DNA of 64,000 nucleotides from Narthecium ossifragum (Eukaryota; Streptophyta; Magnoliopsida; Dioscoreales; Nartheciaceae): positions 11,112,290 through 11,176,289 of the forward strand of contig OY986965.1 in NCBI GenBank assembly GCA_963920575.1, given 5' to 3'. Positions 57,150-64,000 of the stretch are shown here, in pieces (positions within the stretch are counted from its first letter, which is position 1; the number at the start of each line of letters is the position of its first letter). Made by a program: the position numbers and the translations under genes. Below the pieces are notes generated by a model that was not told the origin of the DNA, did no database searches, and was given only the letters and a program-made list of their open reading frames with translations.

Positions 57150-57840
57150 GAATTTGTTAGCTCATCAGAGACAGACAATCAGTTGGATCAGATTTCGAGG
57201 ATCAGATTCCAGATGACCTCCCCTTCGGTGTTTGCAGCATCCCAGCTCTCCCGGCCAGAGTGATATAGACCCAGGGTATATATTTGGAGCTCATGGAGAT
57301 CCGTGTTGTGGTTGGTACCGAGCACATGGTAGAGGGCTGGACAGCGTCAACAGATGGTAGGTCGTGCTTAGGTAGTAGTGTTGCAGATTCGGCAGACCCA
57401 TTACATCCCGTTCCAGTGTCAGAGTGGGAGCGGAAGCAGACCATGGCGAGCGTCATCACCAGATTGCAGGAGGCTGTTAGGTAGAGTACGTCCCACTACT
57501 AGAGTTTTCCTTTTTCCAGCAGCCATCAGTCCAGATGGGTGCAGTGCCATTCTAGGTGTAGCACGGCAGTTCGTGTCGTTCATCCGATTGCTCAACCGAC
57601 GTTGTTGAGGCACCATCCACCATCTCAGATGTCGCCAGACAATTCTCAGGGAGATCAGAACAGAGCAGACGAGAGGTCTATTCAGGTCAGAGGCGATGAT
57701 CTTTGGAGTTCTCAGTTCCTGAAGGTTCCTCCTTGCAGAGGATCAGCCAGAGTTGGCAGAGAGCAGAGACCAGACGAGGTGGAGGCCGAGGCAACCCTAC
57801 CCCGAGAGTCTGCACCAGGACCATGACGGCGTGGAGCGAC
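57150..57840 (+). pseudogene. El3 divergent RNase H-integrase relic
   Basis: Near 57215-57255 the sequence parallels the El1 linker around [12 protein letters not shown]. From 57439 to 57830 it matches the free-standing relic at 47779-48125 more closely than it matches El1: both have counterparts of the [13 protein letters not shown] region, then CACGGCAGTTCG and CTGCACCAG words. Stops occur in all frames. It represents a second, older integrase lineage joined to El3. Confidence 0.65.
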
Positions 57841-58024
57841 GACGACATCGAGCCTATAGAGTTTCCTGACGGCTTTAGCAGACAGTTGATAGTACCCCAG
57901 AGGTGGAGTAGCAGATCCAGAGTTGCACGAGGACATCCTAAGTGAGGTTCACTCCTCTCCTGTTGTTGTTCATCCAGGAGGCATGGAGATAAATCATGGA
58001 TTTCGTCGTCAGCTTGGTTGGCAC

Positions 58025-58193
58025 CAGATACAGAGATTAGATGCAGAGACCAGATACAGAGACCAGATACAGAGATTAGATGCAGAGATCAGATACAGAG
58101 GTTAGATGCAGAGATCAGATACAGAGATTAGATGCAGAGATCAGATACAGAGATTAGATGCAGAGATCAGATCCAGAGACCAGATGCAGAGGT
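58025..58193 (+). repeat. 13-bp minisatellite inside integrase
   Basis: 169 bp made of thirteen 13-bp units, mainly CAGATACAGAGAT alternating with TAGATGCAGAGAT to give a 26-bp higher-order unit. It replaces the part of integrase between MDFV (58000 region) and the VREVVRLHG segment (58243). Confidence 0.92.
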
Positions 58194-58221
58194 CAGGTCA
58201 ACACAAATGAGATGAGTATGT

Positions 58222-59172
58222 GTGCCACATAGCAGTTCACTCGTCAGAGAGGTGGTCAGACTACACGGAGTTCCAGTTCCTATCATGTCAGACCGTGAAC
58301 CCAGGTTTACCAGCAGGTTCTGGCGAGACTTTCGGGAGGCAGTTGGCACACTCCTGACTTTCAGTACGGCGTTCCATCCGCAGACAGACGGGCAGTCAAA
58401 GCGGACGATCCAGATCCTAGAGGACATGCTGAGAGCATGTGTCCTCGACGCCAGAGGCAGCTGGGAGGAGTACATCCCCTTGGTGGGGTTCGCCTACAAC
58501 AACAGCTACCAGTCCAGTCTTGGAGTAGCACCTTTCGAGGCGTTGTACGGTAGGCCATGTCGTTCCCCAGTGTGCTGGGCAGAGGTTGGAGAGGCTTCAC
58601 TCACCGGTCCAGACATCGTCAGGCGGTCGTCAGAGAGGTTAGTGCAGATCAGGCAGAGACTTCTGATGGCTCAGAGCCGGCAGAAGAGTTATGCAGATCA
58701 GAGGCGACGACTGTTAGAGTTTGCAGTCGACGACAGAGTGTTCCTGTGAGCATCGCCGTACAGAGGATCCGTCAGGGTTGGCAGAGGTGGTAAGTTGGCG
58801 CCGAGGTTTGTCGGGCCGTTTGAGATCCTAGAGAGGATCGGCGAGGTAGCTTACCTCCTGGATCTTCCTCAGCACATGTCTGCTGTGCATCCGACGTTCC
58901 ATGTGTCGATGCTGAGGAAGTATCACCTAGATCCGTCTCATGTCATCAGGGTGGATGACATCGAGCTTGAGGCAGACGCGACGTTCGTCGAGCAGCCAGT
59001 TTGAGTACTTGACCAGAGGGATCAGGTCTTGCGGGGCAAGACGATTCCCTTGGTCAAGGTGCTGTGGAGGCACAGAGGCACCGAAGAGATGACCTGGGAG
59101 CGCGAGGCGCGCATGCAGCAGGAGTTTCCACAGTTGTTTTCGTCTCGAGGTACCTCTTGTCCTGTCTTTTAG
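58222..59172 (+). pseudogene. El3 integrase C-terminal half and chromodomain
   Basis: The frame at 58222-58749 reads [20 protein letters not shown] (second catalytic Asp present), [17 protein letters not shown] (the expected catalytic Glu is Lys), and [21 protein letters not shown], ending at TGA 58747. It resumes at 58795-59004 ([33 protein letters not shown]) to a TGA, and then a chromodomain-like [13 protein letters not shown] to about 59172. The missing first catalytic Asp region and the E-to-K change make it inactive. It is much closer to El1 than to the relic at 57439. Confidence 0.87.
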
Positions 59173-59245
59173 TGTAACTGTTTTGTTGTTCCGAGCCCTA
59201 CACTTATCGAATCTCGGGACGAGATTTCCTTTAAGGGTATTAGGA

Positions 59246-61772
59246 TGTGAGAACCTGTCCCTCTACCCCTGTGGCTCGTTGTAGACCACAAGGGCAATTT
59301 GGTAAATTGCGCCTTGTTGGTTTGTTTCACACCCGCGTGTGCACACACTGACCTTGTTTGTGTTAGTGCTTGATTAGAATGGTTAGGTGGACCCGGGATC
59401 GGAAGATCCCAGCTCGGGCGCGCTGAAGCTTGCTTTTGGGCAGCTTACGACCCTTGAGCGATCGATCGCTTCGAGGAACGATCGATCGGACTCGTGAGCG
59501 AGTCGGTGGGTTTTTAACCCATTCGGATCGATCCAAAGCCTTTTTGGATCGATCCAGCCTATCTTGGATCGATCCATTTTGGCTTGGATCGATCCGGGCA
59601 CTGCGCAGGGCAGTTGGGTTTGCAGCAGAGCTGTTGAACCCCCGTCGTCCTCCTTTGTCAGGGAAGAGAGGACCTCTCCTCCCTTTTCCTCACCTTCCCC
59701 TACCTTCCCTGACCTTCCCCTACCTTCTCCTTCTCTTCTCTTCCTCTTCTTCCTTCTCTTCTTCTCCTTGGCTGTTTCTTCTTCCCGCAAGCAGAGCTTG
59801 CTCTGTTTTTCTTCCGGCAGCCCACCTTCATCTCATCCGTTCTCCCTCCTCCGGCCACCGTTTTGGGCGTTCTAAAGCTTGTTGGATCCGTGGAGACGAG
59901 AGGAAGCTCCCTGAAGTGGTTTGGAACCTTGTTGGTGATCAACTCGCGGGGAATCAGCCGAGGAATGCGCAGTTCGGTAGGTGTTCTACCTACGAGAGTG
60001 ATTAATGGGTTTGGTTAGATCTAGCCGTTAGATCTTGATGAAATTGTGTTGTTGGATGCATCTTGTATGTTAGAATAACTGATTTAAGTTTCATGTTAAT
60101 CAGTTGAGATTTGAGTAGGATTTATGCATGATTAATCTCGGATTTTCCGGTTTTCTGCTGTTCTTGAAGAACAGCCGGCTTGCGGCGCGTTTCCCGGCTT
60201 TTACATGTATGATCTTGGTTTTTGATAAACATGATAGTTGTAGATCTCTCCGTTAGCTTTCCATTCCATCTTATTTCATATTTTTCCGATTTTTCTACGA
60301 ATTTTGGTGATTTTTCTCGTGGCCTGCGACGAGACTGATCTGAAGCTGGTATGAGCTTTGGATCGATCCAAATTGTTCCGGATCGATCCAAAGTTGGCTG
60401 ATGGCGTTTTATGGGTTGGTTTGAAGCTTTGGATCGATCCAAATTGTTTTGGATCGATCCCAAGTTGGCTGATGGCGTTTTATGGGTTGGTTTGAAGCTT
60501 TGGATCGATCCAAATTGTTTTGGATCGATACCAAGTTGGCTGATGGCGTTTTATGGGTTGGTTTGAAGCTTTGGATCGATCCATATTGTTTTGGATCGAT
60601 CCCAAGTTGGCTGATGGCGTTTTATGGAGTTTTGATTAGCTGTTTTGAGTATAATATTATAAGCTCGGATTATAATAGTATATTTTACTGTTCATCAAAG
60701 TTTTCGGGGTTGCTTCCCGTTGCAGGAGTCCGCGGTTGACGGTCGTGGTACCGTCGTAATGCCGGGACCCGCTGCGGATCGGCTGGCAGCGGTTGGTAGT
60801 ACCGCTGCAGCGATCCTGTTGGACTTGTATGATGCATTGACATACTGTTGCATGCCTATTTTCCTCTTGCTTGTGTATGTTCATAGCATGCATTCTCTGT
60901 TGTGCATTAGTTGCATGGTTAGGGCGTGGGTGATTTGTGGATCGCCGTCCCGAGGCTGGAAGCTCGGATTTAGCCCTAGGACCGGGGTTGGGTAGTTAGG
61001 ACTCGGTTCGAATTGTGGTGTCCAGTCAAACTTGATGATAGGCTTAGATGACTGGTACACATGTTGCTTGGTGATTATAGAGGTCGTGTCGACCTTAAGT
61101 CGGATGCTGAGGTGTAGCCCGTGTTCCACTGTGTTGACCCTTGAGTAGAGGGTGTGCCTACTTAGAGGTGCCATTTCCCGCCTGCAGTGCCGGTACCTGC
61201 TTGTGGGCCAGCAGTGTTGTTTCCTGATACTGAGTGCGACCAGACATGTGACCAGCTCGGCTGGAAGACCATGATCGTGGGCCTCAGGGACACACGGTGG
61301 GGTTATGGGACCCCTGTATACACCCAGGTCTTACTTGAGGACGACACTCTTGCGTTCCCCTTCCTTCTGTGTGACGTAGTGTAGAACCCTACTGAGCTTT
61401 ATGCTCACTCCTACCCGGGCTGCGTTTGCAGGTGCAGGCGCCAGCTCTTCTTCAGTAGCCCCTACCGGGCAGGTGTTTGGTGGCGCGGCGGCGTCTGGCG
61501 GGGTTTGAGGACCGGTGATCCCTTCTACACTTTTGTTATAGTTAGTCTCCTACGGGAGTATGATGTATAAACTGTTGTAACCCCTTTTGAGGTTTTGGAT
61601 TATTATATTATATTTGTTGAGGTTTAAATTTGTTGTAATATTCAGGGTTACTTATGAATTGAATTGTGAAATCAGTATGTTGGGGGAACCCCTCGCCTTT
61701 ATTTCCGCATTTAGTTAGGTTCCGGTTCGCGTCGCCCGGCCCGGTTGGGCTTTCGCGGGTCGGGGCGCGACA
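59246..61772 (+). repeat. El3 3' LTR
   Basis: Starts TGTGAGAACC (one change from the 5' copy) and ends GGGGCGCGACA. Repeats every module of the 5' LTR, including the 71-bp tandem array and CTCCTACGGGAG (61547-61558). A purine-rich AAGGGTATTAGGA precedes it. Confidence 0.93.
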
Positions 61773-62230
61773 TTGAGCGTGATGGTCGATGTGACGGACG
61801 TTGCGATGGTCGACCGTCAGTCAGAAATATAGCCGTTAGAGAGCCATTGGAGAAGAGCAAAATAGCTGTTGGGAGCTATTTTGGGAGGCTTGGAAGCTCA
61901 AGTATAAAAGGAAAGATGCAGGAAACTTGCAGGCAGACCAAGGGGATTATTGATGTATATTTTAGCAAGTTTATTTTTTATTTTTATCTTTCTTAAGAGC
62001 TTAACTTTTATAAAACTATTTCAAGTTATGAAGTAGACTTTGAGAGAATCCAAGAGTGACTTGGAAAATACCCAAGAGGTCTTTTAAGAGTGTTGTAAGG
62101 TTGCCAAGCACCCGGAAGCTTGGTGGAAAACTTGTAAAGGGGATTTGCAAGTAATGGAACCTCAAGGAGGACCCTTGAGTGAAGTGGACATAGACCAAGA
62201 GTTGGGTCGAACCGCTATAAAAATTGGTGC

Positions 62231-62794
62231 TGTGAGACCCAGAGTACCTGGGTGTCAGTGTTCGTCTGGAGTTCGTGTGGCCGAACCAAGTAACCGGGTA
62301 AGCAACTCCACATGGATAATAACTATATTAGTAACCCTTATAAGACACAATGCGTTTTAAAGCTATGATGGTAGTGATCCGCCAAAAAACTCCAAGGTTA
62401 AGCGTGCTTGCCTTGGAGCGGTCCCGGGATGGGTGACCCACTGGAAAGTTTTCCCAAATTTCTACGGTGAGGTAAAAGCTGATAATATTGTGTCGGGTGG
62501 GGCCCTTGGGTGGATCCTGGATGGATTCCACAGGCCCTGGGCGGCCCCAGACGAACCCCACGTGGATAATAACTATATTAGTAACTCTCATAAGACACAA
62601 CGTGTTTTAAAGCCGTGATGACAGTAATCTGCCAGAAAACTCTAAGGTTAAACGTGCTTGCCTTGGAGCGGTCCCGAGATGGGTGACTGGGAAGTTTTCC
62701 CAGATTTCTACGGTGAGGCAAAAGCGGATAATATTGTATTGGGTGGGGCCCTAGGGTGGATCCTGGGCCGCCCCGGACGGCAGGCGCCGTTATA
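62231..62794 (+). mobile_element. Cassandra copy 2, LTR-LTR deletion form
   Basis: Flanked by GGTGC (62226-62230 and 62795-62799). The first part (62231-62540) starts TGTGAGACCC like a Cassandra LTR and holds a 5S-like segment with GGTTAAGCGTGCTTG and GGGATGGGTGACCC. A second part (about 62553-62794) restarts at CCACGTGGATAATAAC, repeats the 5S-like segment and ends GCGCCGTTATA, matching the GTGTTACA end loosely. The 3' end of the first LTR, the primer site, the interior and the start of the second LTR are missing, as expected from a deletion between LTRs. Confidence 0.82.
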
Positions 62795-62960
62795 GGTGCA
62801 CTATCTCTAACTTTCATCTCATCTTTTATTTGCTTATTTTAATTGTTTTTCATTTCATTTACAAGCATCCAAGATTCTTAGACTCCTTCTACCTAGGTTT
62901 TCTAGATATCGAAGTTTTCGAATAGAGTCCAATTCACCCTCCTCTTGAACTTTCAGATGT

Positions 62961-63542
62961 TTTGTTGCCTATTGCTTCACGAAGGACTGTCAAGAGTTGC
63001 TAGAAGCTGCTCAAGATAGCATAGCGAAAACATAGCGGAGGATGAAGAAGTATGCAAATCAACATCCAGGGCCTTTGGACTTTGAAGTTGGTGACAAGGT
63101 GTTGCTGAAGCTTACTCCTCATATTTGGAAACACTTTCGAAAGAATGTCACGCACTAAGGCCTCATACCCAAATATGATGGACCGTTTGTGGTGCTAAAG
63201 AAAGTTGGGCGAGTGGCCTATCGTCTTGATTTACCGTCCATGTGAGTTATCTCAAGCCTTTCAACGCTAATTTGCTAGAACCATACCGCAACAGACCTCG
63301 GAGGGCTCCAGTGAATGTTCGAGTTCAGTTCGAACATGAGGTGGAGGCGATCTTGGATCGTAAAGAGAAAAGCAAGAGCAAAGTCACCAGGAGGGTCTTC
63401 TACTTGGTAAAGTGGAAAGGGAAGCCCGAGGCAGAGGCTTCATGGGAACGAGACATGACTTTATGGCAGTTTGAGGATCAGATCAAAGACTATCTCCATC
63501 GCAACCCGATGAGGACGTTGTACTCTTCTGGTGGGGGTGGTT
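62961..63542 (+). pseudogene. Chromovirus integrase C-terminus and chromodomain (possibly Galadriel-type)
   Basis: Starts inside integrase: a KYANQHPGPLDFEVGDKVLLK segment, then PKYDGPFVVLKKVGRVAYRLDLP, broken by a stop (about 63158) and a second stop with loss of sequence around 63241. From 63320 the frame gives a classic chromodomain: VEAILDRKEKSKS, then VFYLVKWKGKPEAEASWERD and LWQFEDQI, with the aromatic Y/W/W positions kept. The LWQF ending is typical of Galadriel-type chromoviruses. Chromodomains direct integration to marked chromatin. The left part of pol is absent, cut at the copia-like relic. Confidence 0.82.
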
Positions 63543-64000
63543 TGTCAAACCCATAGAACTTGGGCACGGGCTGGCAAGCGATGGCACCAAGCATCCCTGC
63601 TGCATGCCCAAGCATGTGCATGGCTGAGGCATGCGCATGCACATGCACAGTGCGGAGGTGGAGTTTCGCACAAAGAACTTAGCACTTGGTGTTGTGGGGC
63701 GAGTCCTCATGCCATGGTGCGGAGCATGGCACATGGTGACACAAAAGATCAAGATGCGACAGGACGCAATCAGCGAGCCAAGACGTGACACGTGCGACAG
63801 AGCATGCCATGCAGAGTCATGGCGCGGCGTGGCACGACATTTACAATAAACCAGTGACGTGTCGTGCCAACATTATGCATGACGCGACCACACAGCAGGT
63901 GGACACGAGCGTGGCATGCATTAGGTAGTAACACGGTACCAGGCAACATTGGTTACTGCTTGGCATGAAAGCAAGTTAGAGACCTAAGTGGATAAGAACT
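63543..64000 (+). repeat. Start of the 3' LTR of this chromovirus
   Basis: After the purine tract TGGTGGGGGTGG (63530-63541) the LTR begins TGTCAAACCC. It is dense in GCATGC and ATGCAT words and has several GACGTG/ACGTG words, and it runs out of the window. No coding frame is supported. Confidence 0.65.

Larger units (their letters stand above)
52389..61772 (+). mobile_element. El3: young, non-autonomous Tekay-like element
   Basis: LTRs at 52389-54915 and 59246-61772 have the same length, 2,527 bp, and by eye differ at about 13 positions. Perfect duplication TTGAG (52384-52388 and 61773-61777) and perfect Met-tRNA primer site (54919-54930). The interior, by contrast, is wreckage: a gag-like region full of stops, a 130-bp RT scrap, a divergent integrase relic, a 13-bp minisatellite, and the second half of a normal Tekay-type integrase. 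The LTRs indicate a recent insertion, and the interior cannot encode the enzymes, so it was probably mobilised by proteins from another copy. Confidence 0.92.
52064..62960 (+). mobile_element. Copia-like LTR relic hosting El3 and Cassandra 2
   Basis: Own sequence: 52064-52388, 61773-62230 and 62800-62960. When El3 and the Cassandra copy are removed, these join into a stretch with GTCGAC/GATCGACC palindromes, a TATA box TATAAAAG (61903-61910), an AGGGATTTGCAAG/CAAGTAATGG region and an end AATTCACCCTCCTCTTGAA, a word typical of the 3' part of plant copia LTRs. The left end is missing and I see no primer site, so the assignment to copia is tentative and the right edge is approximate. Confidence 0.45.

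Overview
The window is a stretch of flowering-plant nuclear DNA made almost wholly of nested retrotransposons. The signs are the families present (Ty1/copia, Ty3/gypsy chromoviruses with Met-tRNA primer sites, a LARD-type element with a TGGCGCC-type primer site, a plant L1-type LINE, and a Cassandra TRIM carrying 5S rRNA sequence) and the plant promoter motifs at the left edge. I cannot resolve the plant group. No intact host gene is visible. The only candidate host sequence is a promoter and leader at 1-441 reading leftward out of the window.

The backbone of 442-45081 is one old Ty1/copia element on the minus strand (LTRs 442-859 and 44644-45081). It is split by: a 5'-truncated LINE (1064-5938, 13-bp target duplication), which itself carries a tandem LTR-like insertion (about 2335-5170); a solo LTR of 'family G' (6715-18835, duplication TATAC), which carries a complete Tekay/Del-like gypsy element, El1 (7221-16627, TAGGG); another solo LTR, El4 (20778-34229, ATGTA), which carries a LARD (20869-27948, CCCGC) and an inverted LTR (29222-33505) that carries a further solo LTR (30995-33414, CAGTG); and a 5'-truncated Tekay-like element, El2 (about 34900-43034), which carries an intact Cassandra TRIM (39954-40762, TGTTC).

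Right of 45081 lie an unassigned stretch with a MITE-like inverted repeat, a second family-G LTR (45925-47778), a divergent integrase relic, a TGATAAATAG-type LTR (48370-50098), a truncated chromovirus LTR (50399-52063), and a copia-like LTR relic. That relic hosts the youngest-looking insertion, El3 (52389-61772, TTGAG; LTRs of equal length with about a dozen mismatches counted by eye), and a second Cassandra copy (62231-62794, GGTGC). The window ends in the integrase and chromodomain end plus 3' LTR of a different chromovirus, possibly Galadriel-type.

Every pol region is broken by stops, frameshifts or deletions, so nothing here should encode a full set of retrotransposon proteins. El3 seems to have moved recently although its interior is wreckage, which suggests it was moved in trans. 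The most striking unexplained signal is in the LTRs: otherwise different LTR families carry arrays of GATCGATC-type palindromes arranged in pairs with starts 20-23 bp apart (about two DNA turns), near or downstream of the TATA box. The same LTRs share a 17-18-bp AGGTAGG/CCTACCT inverted repeat, a CTCC-TACG-GGAG (UNCG-type) hairpin and a GAGCTTAGTGCTC module. Together these look like a shared LTR regulatory architecture.
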